DNA of 64,000 bases from a bacterium (GTDB taxonomy: Bacteria; Acidobacteriota; Polarisedimenticolia; Polarisedimenticolales; Polarisedimenticolaceae), in contig JAAELQ010000292.1 in the NCBI GenBank assembly GCA_024226515.1, positions 1-64,000 on the forward strand, given 5' to 3'. The notes under the pieces were generated by a model that saw only the letters and a list, made by a program, of their open reading frames with translations, was not told where the DNA came from and did not search any database. Shown piece after piece: positions 49,756-58,884 of this stretch (position 1 is the stretch's first letter; every line of letters begins with the position of its first letter). A program made the position numbers and the translations under genes.

Positions 49756-50316
49756 TCAGGGCGACGGCGGCGCTGCTGCGGTCACGGTCTGGGCGGCCCC
49801 GTAGAGCCCGTCGATCTCGGACGCCGGATACCACTGGTTCGCTAGTCCGGATACGTGCTGGATCTCGTAGGCCGACCGTCTCGAGCCGTTGGGGAACTGG
49901 TGTTGTTTCTCGTAGCGGACTACGGTTCCGAGCACGTTGCGGGTCTCGATCCGGTACAGCGTCTCGCCGACGTCGAAGTTCGTGAACACGGCCCGCACGG
50001 AGACCATCCCGCGCGGAAACGCCAGCAACCCGATGAGCGCGATCATCCCCAGCGTGCCGCCCAGCATGGCGTACTGCTGCCAGCCCCAGCTCCTGGGGCG
50101 AAACACAGATGCCCCGTCGCGACCGTCGTAGGTGGCACGACTGCTCTCGTTGGCCAGCGTCTGGAACGCGGCACGCGCCGTCTCGACGTCTACCTTCTCG
50201 CCCAGCGTCAACGCGCCCATGCGAACCGAGGCATACGCCCGTTTGATGTCCTCGTTGGAAGCACTCGGCTTCAATCCCAGGACGGCGTAGTAGCCCAGTG
50301 GATCTTTGTCCCTCAC
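49756..50316 (-). CDS. J-domain-like membrane protein lacking the HPD motif
   Basis: This 186-residue protein begins like a DnaJ J-domain (DPLGYYAVLGLKPSASNEDIKRAYASVRM, then AFQTLANESSRATYDG). The loop that should carry His-Pro-Asp reads MGALTLGEK, so it should not stimulate Hsp70. One membrane helix follows (AMLGGTLGMIALIGLLAF). An extracytoplasmic beta-domain begins at about residue 105 (VFTNFDVGETLYRIETRNVLG). The start is GTG at 50316 with AGGGG upstream. Function unknown; perhaps a scaffold. Confidence 0.7.
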   Translation of the reverse strand: MRDKDPLGYYAVLGLKPSASNEDIKRAYASVRMGALTLGEKVDVETARAAFQTLANESSRATYDGRDGASVFRPRSWGWQQYAMLGGTLGMIALIGLLAFPRGMVSVRAVFTNFDVGETLYRIETRNVLGTVVRYEKQHQFPNGSRRSAYEIQHVSGLANQWYPASEIDGLYGAAQTVTAAAPPSP

Positions 50317-50425
50317 GAGAACCCCTGCTGATACGAATAGCCCTTCCCCAGAAACAATCGGCCTCAGGAGCCATGGGTCAAGTCGCCCCTCGCCGGCAGG
50401 GGCCGGGAGTGGGCTTTTTGGGACT

Positions 50426-50442
50426 CATTGGGCCCATTGGGC
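50426..50442 (+). repeat. Short direct repeat in a divergent intergenic region
   Basis: CATTGGGC occurs twice (50426-50433 and 50435-50442), just after a T5 tract at 50415-50419, in the 182-bp gap between the J-like gene and the acyl-CoA synthetase gene. It could be a regulator site. Confidence 0.3.
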
Positions 50443-50498
50443 GACCCAACGGAGTGGCATCATGGGACGACGGACGCTCGTCGAGGGGGATTCGCGGG

Positions 50499-52637
50499 AT
50501 GACGAACCGCGCCGATCAGGCCGAATCGAAGCTGCGCAGAGCGCTGCACCCACGCCACGTGGCGATCGTCGGGGCCAGCCGCAGGGGCGGGATCGGCAAC
50601 GACGTGCTGGCGAATCTACGCCGGGCGAACCCGGACCTCCGCGTCTCCGTCATTCACCCGACGGCCGCTTCGATCGACGGAACCGAGTGCCACGCCTCGC
50701 TCGCCGAGCTGGCGGTCTCTCGATCGGACGCTCCGGTCGACCTGGCGATCGTGTCGACTCCGGCGGCGGCGTGCGCGGCGGTGGTGCGACAGCTCGGCGA
50801 GGCGGGCGTCGCCGGGGCGATCATCCTGTCGGCGGGGTTCACCGAGACGGGAGAAGCGGGGCGCGGACTTGCGGCCGACCTTTCGGACGCGGCGCGGGCA
50901 TCCGGGATCAGGCTCATCGGGCCGAACTGCATCGGCGTCGCCGACCTCGGCGCGACGCAACGCCTGCAGGCGACGTTCGCCGAGCTCGATCACCTGGCCG
51001 GCAGCGCGGCGTTGATCTCCCAGTCCGGCGCGCTGGGGCTCGCGCTGTTGCAAAGAGCGCGCGAGGCCGGCGTTCGTGTCGGACGGCTCGCGTCCGTGGG
51101 TAACTGCCTCGACGTGGACGCGGCGGAGCTGATCTCGCTGTGGGCGGAAGACACGGAACTCGACGTCATCCTGCTGCACCTCGAAGGGCTGGGCGATCCC
51201 GAGCGCTTCGCGGCCGCGGCACGCCGCGCCTGCCGACACCTTCCGCTGGTCGCGCTGAAGACCGGACGCAGCGCCCGCGGAGCGAACGCGGCCGCGGGAC
51301 ACACTGCCGCACTCGCGACACCGGACGCCACCGCGAGCGCGTGGCTGGCGCGCGCCGGAGTCGAGCGCGTCGATGGGATCGACGAGCTGGTGGCGGTCGG
51401 GGCTGCGCTGTCCCGGATGGGTCCGGCCTTCGTCGAGCGCGTCGCGGTCCTCAGCAACGCCGGCGGTCCGGCCGTGATCGCGGTGGACGCGCTGGTCGCG
51501 GCCGGCCTCGAAGTCGCGCGAACCGGGCCGGACGCCGCTGCGCGGTTGGCCGAGCGGCTGCCCGACCTGGCGGCGTTGACCGGGCCGGTCGACATGCTCG
51601 CGGCCGCCCAGGGGGCGGAGATGCTGCCGCCGCTCGACATCCTGCTCGACGACGAGGCGAGCGACGCCGTGCTGTTCGTCATCGGTCCCCCGCTGGGCAT
51701 CACGCCGCTCGAGCAGGCCACGACGATCGCCGCGCACGTCGCGTCTCGACGCCTGCCGGTACCGCTCGTCGTCGTGCAGCTCGGGCCGCGCCCCTCGACG
51801 GAAGCCGTCAACGCCCTCGCGGCGGTCGGCGTTCCGCTGCTGGACGACGCGGCGCGGGCGGCGCAGGCGCTGGCCGCGCTCGGACGCCGGGCTCGCTGGC
51901 TCGAGCGGCACGCGAAGGGCGACCCGCCTCCGCACGTCGGGCGTCGCGACGCGGAGACGGCCTCGTCACCGGACGGCCCCGCCACGTTCCTGCCGGAGCC
52001 CGAGGTCACGCGCCGTCTCGAGGCGGCGGGAGTCGAGCGCTGGCCGCAGGCCGTACTGGACGTTGCCACGACCGGAACGTCGTTTCTCGAAGGCGTCGCA
52101 GGCCTCGAGCCGCCCTACGTGCTGAAGGCCTCCGGCCCGGGGCTGCTGCACAAGACCGATTCCGGCGCCGTTCTGCTCGGCATCCCCGATCTCCCGACGC
52201 TACAGGACACGGCAGGCTCATTGGTACAGCGCCTCTCGGATGCGGGCACGCCGGCGCGGTCGCTCGTGGTCAGCCCACAGGCACCCTCGGGCGTCGAGCT
52301 GCTGGTCGGCGCGCGTCGTTCGTCGGCCGAGGGATGCGTGCTGGTCGTCGGCGAGGGCGGGACCTGGACCGAGTTGCGTCAGGACGTCTCCATCGTGCCG
52401 CTTCCGGCGACCCGTGCCGCAATGAGGAGCGCCGTCGAGTCGCTGCGCATCCGGCCGCGGCTGCACGGCGCACGCGGCGGGCCGCCGGTCGACGTGGACG
52501 GGCTGCTGGATCTCCTGGAACGGGTCGCCGAGCTGCTGCTCTCGGCTCCGGAGATCGTCGAGATCGACCTCAATCCGGTGCGACTGCCTCCGAGCGACGG
52601 CGTACACGTCCTCGACGCCCGCGTGGCCGTCCGTTAG
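50499..52637 (+). CDS. ADP-forming acyl-CoA synthetase (fused alpha-beta)
   Basis: This 712-residue fused enzyme interconverts acyl-CoA, ADP and phosphate with acid, CoA and ATP. The N-terminal CoA-binding domain starts HPRHVAIVGASRRGGIGNDV. The succinyl-CoA-ligase-like domains follow (GPNCIGVADLG, SQSGALGLALLQRA). The predicted phosphorylated His is His268 in AAAGHTAALATPD. From about 500 there is an ATP-grasp domain: ELPYVLKASGPGLLHKTDSGAV, LLVGARRSSAEGCVLVVGEGG and EIDLNPVRL. There is no GNAT tail, so it is not the Pat-type acetyltransferase. The ATG at 50499 follows GAGGGGGA. Substrate range cannot be read from sequence. Confidence 0.88.
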   Translation: MTNRADQAESKLRRALHPRHVAIVGASRRGGIGNDVLANLRRANPDLRVSVIHPTAASIDGTECHASLAELAVSRSDAPVDLAIVSTPAAACAAVVRQLGEAGVAGAIILSAGFTETGEAGRGLAADLSDAARASGIRLIGPNCIGVADLGATQRLQATFAELDHLAGSAALISQSGALGLALLQRAREAGVRVGRLASVGNCLDVDAAELISLWAEDTELDVILLHLEGLGDPERFAAAARRACRHLPLVALKTGRSARGANAAAGHTAALATPDATASAWLARAGVERVDGIDELVAVGAALSRMGPAFVERVAVLSNAGGPAVIAVDALVAAGLEVARTGPDAAARLAERLPDLAALTGPVDMLAAAQGAEMLPPLDILLDDEASDAVLFVIGPPLGITPLEQATTIAAHVASRRLPVPLVVVQLGPRPSTEAVNALAAVGVPLLDDAARAAQALAALGRRARWLERHAKGDPPPHVGRRDAETASSPDGPATFLPEPEVTRRLEAAGVERWPQAVLDVATTGTSFLEGVAGLEPPYVLKASGPGLLHKTDSGAVLLGIPDLPTLQDTAGSLVQRLSDAGTPARSLVVSPQAPSGVELLVGARRSSAEGCVLVVGEGGTWTELRQDVSIVPLPATRAAMRSAVESLRIRPRLHGARGGPPVDVDGLLDLLERVAELLLSAPEIVEIDLNPVRLPPSDGVHVLDARVAVR

Positions 52638-52695
52638 CATCAGGCGCGCAATAAGCGCTTTCTCAGGGTTTTACCTGATGCCGGGCGGAGCCCGG
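52637..52695. terminator. Inverted repeats after the acyl-CoA synthetase gene
   Basis: GCATCAGG (52637-52644) and CCTGATGC (52674-52681) form an 8-bp inverted repeat with a 29-nt loop containing AAGCGCTT. A tight hairpin CCGGGC-GGA-GCCCGG follows at 52681-52695. The first arm begins at the last base of the stop codon. Neither has a T-run, but together they could end the upstream transcript. Confidence 0.45.
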
Positions 52696-52765
52696 ACGCG
52701 GTATTACGTGAAGGTACTGCGACGCCGGAGTACCCGGCGACGTGTATCCACGACGAGGTAGTTCG

Positions 52766-55700
52766 ATGCGCGCAGTCTCCTCCTCCGTTCGGCTCGCCGC
52801 GTGTTTCGTCGCTCTCGCGGTTTCGGCGGTCGCCGCCGAGCCCGGTCCCGGGCGCTCCGCCCACGTGCTGCAGGCGCAGCGGAACACAGACCGAACCGTG
52901 CCGCTGGCCAAGTGGGACCCTGCGTCCCCGCAGCAACTGGTGCGCGTCGACGGAGCGCTGTATCAGGAAGACCGCGGGCTGCTCTACCCGGTGCTGGAAG
53001 GACGCATCTCGGTGCGCCTGGCCGAGGGCGTCGACAGCTGGGACGCGTTGCTGGCTCGCGCAGCGCTGGAGATGCCGACACTGCATCGGTATCTCGCCAC
53101 GCTTCGCCCCCTACGCGCCAACAAGCTGGGCATCGTCGACCTCGCGGTCCCCGCCGCACCGGACGTCGCGGCGTGGTGCGAGACGGTCTTCGCCACGGGC
53201 CTGGTGAGCTACGCCGAGGTGGCGACGCTGGGAACCTACGGCGCCGTTCCGAACGACCCGATGTACTCCGACCAGTACGCGCTGAACAACACGGGGCAAA
53301 CCGGCGGGACACCCGGGGCGGACATCGACGCCGAGGCGGCGTGGGATTTGACCGCCGGGCATTCTTCGATCGTCGTCGCGGTGCTGGACTCGGGGACCGA
53401 CATCGACCACGAGGACCTCGCGGCCACCACGTGGCACAACGCGGGGGAGACTCCCGACAACGGTCAGGACGACGACGGCAACGGATTCGTCGACGACTGG
53501 GAAGGCTGGGACTTCGGCAACGACAACAACGATCCGCGCGGCCTGTTCTATCACGGGACGCACGTGACCGGGATCGTCAACGCGGTCATCGACAACGGCA
53601 CGGGCATCGCGGGAATCGCGGGCGGTTTCGGCGGGGGCGGCGTCCGCGCGATGGCGCTGGCGGTCGGCGGAGGCTCGCCCAACTCCGACGTCATCGACGA
53701 CGCGGTGATCTATGCGGCGGACAACGGCGCTCACATCATCACGCTGAGCCTCGGCGTCGCGGAGATTCAGGCGATCAGCGATGCGCTGGACTACGCGTAC
53801 AACACCAGGGGTGTGTTCATCGACTGCGCCTCGGGCAACAGCTCCGGCGCCGTCGCCTTCCCGGCGCGACAGCCGGAGGTGATGGCGGTCGGCGCCACGG
53901 ACCACGACGACCTGCGCGCGTCCTATTCCAACTTCGGCCCCGAGATCGAGATCGTCGCTCCGGGCAGCGACGTGCTGTCGACGCAACCCGGTGACGGCTA
54001 CGGCGAGAGCGACGGCACGTCGTTCGCCGCGCCGCAGGTCGCGGGCGTCGCGGCCCTGATCCTCAGCCGCAACCCGGGTCTGCCGGCACCGTTCGTGCGT
54101 CAGCTGATCCAGGACACCGCGGACGACATCGCCGACCCGGGCTGGGACCCGGACACCGGCCACGGGCGGCTCAACGCATACGCGGCGGTGGCCGCGGCCG
54201 AGTCGTCCGACGGACAGTTGACGCTGGACGCCGTCGCCTACGCCTGCGGCAACGGCATCCAGGTCAGCCTGTTCGACTCCGATCTCGCCGACGCGGGAAC
54301 GGTCGTACTGTCGATCGACAGCGACACCGAGCCCGGCGGCGACACGGCCACGCTGAGCGAGGTCGCGGCGAACTCCGGCGTGTTCCGCAGCGTCGTGGCG
54401 ACGGCGACCGGATCGCCGGCCGCGGACGGCGTCCTCCAGGTGAGCCACGGAGACTCGCTCGCCGTCGAGTACGTGGACGCCGACGACGGCGAGGGCGGCA
54501 GCAATGTCCTCAAGACCGCCGTCGCACAGGCCGACTGCTTCGCTCCGCTGATCTCGAACGTGTCCACGCAGGCGGTGGAGGATGACTCCGCCAGCGTGAC
54601 CTGGACCACCGACGAGCCGGCGAACAGCGTCGTGCACTACGGCGAGACCGTTCCGCCCGACGAACAGGAGGCGCTGGGCAGCCTGGTCCAGGCGCACTCG
54701 ATCACGCTCGGCGAGCTGACCTCGTGCACGCCGTACCGCTTCGAGGTCTTATCGACCGACTCGGTCGGCCAGACCGCGGTGGACGACGCCTCCGGCGCGT
54801 ACCACGAGATCGTGACGCTGGTCGATTCGCCCGGCGTCGGGCTGGTGCCGTGCACCATCGGGCAGGTCGAGCTGGATCGCTCGCAGGACTACGGTTGCGA
54901 CGAGACTGCGGACGTGACCGTCATCGATCTGGACCTGGACACGGATCCGGCCGTCGTCGAGAACGTGTCGGTTCTGCTGACCTCGACCTCGGATATCGTC
55001 GGCGAGTGGATCACGCTGACCGAGATCTCGGCGCGCAACACGCGCTTCGCCGGCTCGATCCAGCTCGACGACGGCGCCGCGACCGCCGGGGACGGCAAGC
55101 TGACCGTGTCGGCCGGCGACCTGATCACGGCGACCTATCACGATGCCGACGACGGGACGGGCCAGGCCCGTATCGCCACGGCGATCTCGTCGACCGACTG
55201 CGCCGGCCCGCAGATCTCCGACGTGCGCGTGACGAACATCCTGGACAACCGGGCGACCGTCGAGTGGGCGACGGACGAACCGGCCACCTCGCGCGTGGAA
55301 TTCGGTTCGACCCCCGCGCTGGGCGACCTGGAGGAGGACACGACGCTGCGCACGAGTCACTCGCTGAACATCTCTCCGTTCGATTCCTGCGAACGCGTCC
55401 ACTTCCGCGTGAGCGGCGAGGACGCGCGCGGCGACGGCAACAGCGGCGCGATCCTGGCATTCAACCTGAACGAGCTCGGCGGCGTGGTGTTCCGCGACGG
55501 ATTCGAGACCGACACCGGCTGGACGCTGGCCGGAAGCTGGGAGCGCGCGACCCCGCAGGGCCTGGGCTCCAACGGCGGCGATCCGGACTTCGCGTTCAGC
55601 GGGGACTTTGTCCTGGGCAACGATCTGACCGGCCAGGGCGCGATCCCCGGAAACTACGAATCGACAGCCAACGAGAGCGCCTTCTCGCCCGAGTTCAGCA

Positions 55701-56602
55701 CGCTGGGCCGGCACAATCTCGAGCTGGTCGTCCAGCGGCGCGTCGGGCTGCAGCAGATCGATCAGGGTCGAATCCGCGTGCACCGCGGCGGCACGTCCAG
55801 CGTGGCGCAGACCCTGACCGGACCGCTCTACGAGTTCGAGCAGTGGACCGAGTCTCGCATCGACATCAGCGCGTGGGCCGACGACCGCGCGGCGGTGCAG
55901 CTCGAGTTCTACCTGCGCAACATCACCCCGACGACATCGTTCGGCTGGAACATCGACGAGGTCGTCGTCAAGGACGCGACCGCTCCGGATCTAGCCGCGT
56001 GCGGCGGGTGCGGCGCCGGGCCCGGGTTCGCCGGGCTGGAGTCGGTACACGATCCTGCTCCCTGCGGCCCCGGCGGCCTCGAGCTGTCGTGGCAGGCGGC
56101 CGCCGCGTGGGGCACCGGAAACGACGGGACGTACGACGTCTACCGCGGCACCTCGGCCGGCTTCGTTCCGGGTGTCTCCAACCGTGTCGCAACGGGACTG
56201 AGCGCTACGACGTGGACCGACGCGGGCGCTCCCACGGACGTCGAGGTGTGGTACGTGGTGCGCGCACGCAACGACGAGTCGTGCTCGGGGGGCGAGGGAC
56301 TCGACGACGGCAACACCGTCCGTCTGCCCGCGGTCGAGACCACGGCGCAATCGGCACCCGCGCCGGTCGGATCGACGCTGACCGGCGGCCACGTGGGACA
56401 CGCGCACGTGCGGCTGCAATGGGCTGCGGTGACGGGTGCGGAGCAGTACGTCATTCGTCGCGGGACGCAGTACGACTTCTCCGACGCGACGGAGATCGGC
56501 ACGACGTCGGACACGCTGTTCGAGGATCTGGACGCGGCGCCCGCAGCCGAGTCCTATGTGTACAAGGTGTTCTCGGTCAACGCCTGCGGACAGGAAGAGT
56601 AA
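52766..56602 (+). CDS. Large secreted subtilisin-family protease with fibronectin-like repeats
   Basis: This 1278-residue exported protein has a signal peptide (about 1-24), a propeptide and an S8 domain with the full triad: Asp208 in VAVLDSGTDIDH, His263 in YHGTHVTG and Ser419 in SDGTSFAAPQVAG. Two alternating pairs of modules then follow: an Ig-like unit with a D-x-DDG-x-G turn (YVDADDGEGG, YHDADDGTG) and a fibronectin-like unit (ISNVSTQAVEDDSASVTWTTDEPANS and its relative). A MAM/laminin-G-like sandwich (FRDGFETDTGWTLAGSWE) and two final fibronectin-like modules end the chain. The ATG at 52766 follows GAGGTA. Likely an extracellular protease with glycan- or protein-binding arms. Confidence 0.9.
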   Translation: MRAVSSSVRLAACFVALAVSAVAAEPGPGRSAHVLQAQRNTDRTVPLAKWDPASPQQLVRVDGALYQEDRGLLYPVLEGRISVRLAEGVDSWDALLARAALEMPTLHRYLATLRPLRANKLGIVDLAVPAAPDVAAWCETVFATGLVSYAEVATLGTYGAVPNDPMYSDQYALNNTGQTGGTPGADIDAEAAWDLTAGHSSIVVAVLDSGTDIDHEDLAATTWHNAGETPDNGQDDDGNGFVDDWEGWDFGNDNNDPRGLFYHGTHVTGIVNAVIDNGTGIAGIAGGFGGGGVRAMALAVGGGSPNSDVIDDAVIYAADNGAHIITLSLGVAEIQAISDALDYAYNTRGVFIDCASGNSSGAVAFPARQPEVMAVGATDHDDLRASYSNFGPEIEIVAPGSDVLSTQPGDGYGESDGTSFAAPQVAGVAALILSRNPGLPAPFVRQLIQDTADDIADPGWDPDTGHGRLNAYAAVAAAESSDGQLTLDAVAYACGNGIQVSLFDSDLADAGTVVLSIDSDTEPGGDTATLSEVAANSGVFRSVVATATGSPAADGVLQVSHGDSLAVEYVDADDGEGGSNVLKTAVAQADCFAPLISNVSTQAVEDDSASVTWTTDEPANSVVHYGETVPPDEQEALGSLVQAHSITLGELTSCTPYRFEVLSTDSVGQTAVDDASGAYHEIVTLVDSPGVGLVPCTIGQVELDRSQDYGCDETADVTVIDLDLDTDPAVVENVSVLLTSTSDIVGEWITLTEISARNTRFAGSIQLDDGAATAGDGKLTVSAGDLITATYHDADDGTGQARIATAISSTDCAGPQISDVRVTNILDNRATVEWATDEPATSRVEFGSTPALGDLEEDTTLRTSHSLNISPFDSCERVHFRVSGEDARGDGNSGAILAFNLNELGGVVFRDGFETDTGWTLAGSWERATPQGLGSNGGDPDFAFSGDFVLGNDLTGQGAIPGNYESTANESAFSPEFSTLGRHNLELVVQRRVGLQQIDQGRIRVHRGGTSSVAQTLTGPLYEFEQWTESRIDISAWADDRAAVQLEFYLRNITPTTSFGWNIDEVVVKDATAPDLAACGGCGAGPGFAGLESVHDPAPCGPGGLELSWQAAAAWGTGNDGTYDVYRGTSAGFVPGVSNRVATGLSATTWTDAGAPTDVEVWYVVRARNDESCSGGEGLDDGNTVRLPAVETTAQSAPAPVGSTLTGGHVGHAHVRLQWAAVTGAEQYVIRRGTQYDFSDATEIGTTSDTLFEDLDAAPAAESYVYKVFSVNACGQEE

Positions 56603-56606
56603 CCGC

Positions 56607-57200
56607 TCAGAACTGGTCCGGGTTCTTGGCGTGCTTGTCGGTGTAGTAGGCCTGGATCTGCGCCAGATCCGCCTCGACGTCACCGGTCGGCATCTTCAGC
56701 GGCCCGAGTCCGATGTGCTTGAGCTTGAAGTCGAGGTAAGTCAACAGGATCGGCACGCCGGCCTGGTGTGCGACGTGGTAGAAACCCGTCTTCCAGCGCT
56801 CGGTACGCCGACGCGTGCCTTCGGGCGCCAGGCCCAGGATGAACTGCTCGTGCTCGTTCAGTAACTTGACGATCTGCTCGACGCGCCCGACGCTGCGATC
56901 GCGGCGCAACGGAGTGCCGCCCAGCGCGCGCATGAACCACCCGTACGGCCAGCGAAACAGCGTGTGCTTTCCGATCCACGACACGCGCATGTCCAGATGG
57001 AAGATGGCACAGATGCCGAAGTAGAAATCCCAGTTCGAGGTGTGCGGCGCGACGATCATCACGAGCTTCGGGGCATTCGGCAATTCGCCGACGATGCGCC
57101 AGCCCGCCAGTCGCAGCAGCCGCCCCGCGAGCCACTTCAGGAAGCGTCCTCCCCTGCGCGGCAACCGATCGTTCGCTCGAGGCACCGGAACCTTCAGCAC
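56607..57200 (-). CDS. PlsC-like 1-acylglycerol-3-phosphate acyltransferase family
   Basis: This 197-residue membrane-associated acyltransferase has the HX4D motif as HTSNWD, block II GGTPLRRDRS and block III LAPEGTRRRT. The short length and the WKTGFYHVAHQAGVPILL segment are typical of small PlsC-like enzymes that acylate lysophospholipids or other lipid alcohols. The GTG at 57200 overlaps the stop of the upstream oxidoreductase gene by 7 nt, so the two are translationally coupled, suggesting a lipid-modifying pathway. No signal peptide is visible. Confidence 0.85.
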   Translation of the reverse strand: MLKVPVPRANDRLPRRGGRFLKWLAGRLLRLAGWRIVGELPNAPKLVMIVAPHTSNWDFYFGICAIFHLDMRVSWIGKHTLFRWPYGWFMRALGGTPLRRDRSVGRVEQIVKLLNEHEQFILGLAPEGTRRRTERWKTGFYHVAHQAGVPILLTYLDFKLKHIGLGPLKMPTGDVEADLAQIQAYYTDKHAKNPDQF

Positions 57201-58807
57201 TCGGAATCACGAATCTGCTTGAAGTAGTTTTTTCGACCGATCGCCGACATCGTCAGTACACCGCTGGCCACCGAGGCGGCGATCCCGGCGGTGAGGATGT
57301 CCTGCCCGGTCAGCCACAGGTTGCGCACGGGAGTCTTCGGCCGCAGGAAGCGCTGCGCGAAGCGCTGCGGGGTGTGCGCCAGGCCGTAGATCTCTCCCTG
57401 GCCGTAGTTGGCGAAGTGTGCCGTCGATAGCGGGGTGGACATCTCGCAGTGATCGAGCTGCCCGCGCAGTTGCGGTACGTGACGGTACAGCACCTCCAGC
57501 AGGCGATCGGTCAACCGCTGCTTGAACGCCTCGTAGTCCTCGCCGCGCTTGTGCCAGCGCGTCCCCTCCCAGCGCGCGAACCAGTCGTAGGGCGCCAGCG
57601 TGATGACGTCGACCGTCGATCGTCCGGGGTAGCGCCGCTCCCAGTCGGGGTCCTTGGCCGACGGAAACGAGACGTAGACGACCGGGAAGTCGCCGTCCGG
57701 ATTCTCGAGGTAGTTGCGTACGTTGGCGTCGTGGTCGTAGCCGTCGTCGGGGTAGATCCACAGATTCGTCTTCTGCAGCCCGAGGTCCGCCGCCGAGCGG
57801 CGGAATCCGAGGTACAGCGCGACGTGCGACCACGACGGCTCGACCTTGCGCGGCAACTCCGCCAGACCGAGCCGGGTTCGGTCCTCGTCGCCGATCAGCC
57901 GACCGTAGGTGTTGGCCACCCCGGCGCAACTGATGACGAGCGGGGCGCGCAGCTCGCGGCCGTCCGCCATCCGCACGCCGACCGCCGTCGAGCCCTCGAC
58001 GAGGATGCGCTCCACCTCGGCTTTGGTCAGGATCGCGCCGCCGGCGCGGTCGATCCCCTCGGCGATCGTCTCCGCGATCCTGGACGAGCCGCCGACCGGG
58101 TAGGCGGCTCCGCGCACGTAGTGGTTCGCAAGAAGGCCGTGCATCCCGAACGCGCTCTCGGCCGGCGGGAGACCGTAGTCCCCGTACTGACCGGTCAGCA
58201 CCGCGCGCAGCTTCGGGTTGCCGACCTGCTCCTCCAGCACGTCGCGCGTGGTCCGCGTGGCCTGCTTCAGGAACTTCCGTCGCATGAATCCGCCGAACAG
58301 AAAGGAGAAGATCCCCGGCAGGCTCTTCTCGACCGAGTACGGCCGATACGCACGGCTGACCTCGTGGATCAACTCGGTGTAGCGCTCGATGTCGCGACGG
58401 TCCCGCTCGTCGGGAAAACTCTCCTGCAGATTCGCGACGAACGCCTCGGTGCCGGCGTGCAGTTCGTAATGCTCCTCGCCGAAGATGATCCTGTCGTACA
58501 CCTCTCCCATGTCGGCCCACTCAAGCTTGCCGTCGGTCAGGTAGCGGAACGTCCGGGCCAGCATCGACTCGGGGCGATTCACGTCGCCGATGTAGTGAAC
58601 CCCGACGTCCCACTCGTAGTCGCCGCGACGGAAGACGTGGGTGAACCCACCGGCGGTGTAGTGTCGCTCGAGGACCAGCGCGCGCCGGCCCTCCTTGGCC
58701 ATCAGCGCGGCGCAGGCCATTCCGCTCAAACCCGAGCCGACCACGATCGCGTCGTAGTCGCCCTGGGGCGGATGCTGGACGTAGGACCGGATTCCGGGGA
58801 CGTTCAC
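57194..58807 (-). CDS. RetSat/phytoene-desaturase-like FAD oxidoreductase
   Basis: This 537-residue flavoprotein has an N-terminal FAD-binding Rossmann fold (DAIVVGSGLSGMACAALMAKEG, VLERHYTAGG) and a C-terminal FAD motif (LWLTGQDILTAGIAASVASG). The overall layout matches the carotenoid isomerase, phytoene desaturase and all-trans-retinol 13,14-reductase group, which saturate or isomerise polyene and isoprenoid double bonds. The GTG at 58807 has GGAGG 7 nt upstream and is preferred to an upstream GTG at 58846. It is divergent from the SDR and 5alpha-reductase genes and coupled to the PlsC-like gene, so a role in isoprenoid or sterol lipid metabolism is inferred. Confidence 0.85.
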   Translation of the reverse strand: MNVPGIRSYVQHPPQGDYDAIVVGSGLSGMACAALMAKEGRRALVLERHYTAGGFTHVFRRGDYEWDVGVHYIGDVNRPESMLARTFRYLTDGKLEWADMGEVYDRIIFGEEHYELHAGTEAFVANLQESFPDERDRRDIERYTELIHEVSRAYRPYSVEKSLPGIFSFLFGGFMRRKFLKQATRTTRDVLEEQVGNPKLRAVLTGQYGDYGLPPAESAFGMHGLLANHYVRGAAYPVGGSSRIAETIAEGIDRAGGAILTKAEVERILVEGSTAVGVRMADGRELRAPLVISCAGVANTYGRLIGDEDRTRLGLAELPRKVEPSWSHVALYLGFRRSAADLGLQKTNLWIYPDDGYDHDANVRNYLENPDGDFPVVYVSFPSAKDPDWERRYPGRSTVDVITLAPYDWFARWEGTRWHKRGEDYEAFKQRLTDRLLEVLYRHVPQLRGQLDHCEMSTPLSTAHFANYGQGEIYGLAHTPQRFAQRFLRPKTPVRNLWLTGQDILTAGIAASVASGVLTMSAIGRKNYFKQIRDSEC

Positions 58808-58884
58808 GGATCGACCTCCACGACCGGATTGTAGACGAATCGGCACGCCCGGGACTCCGCGGCGTTTGTTATCATCCCCGGCCC

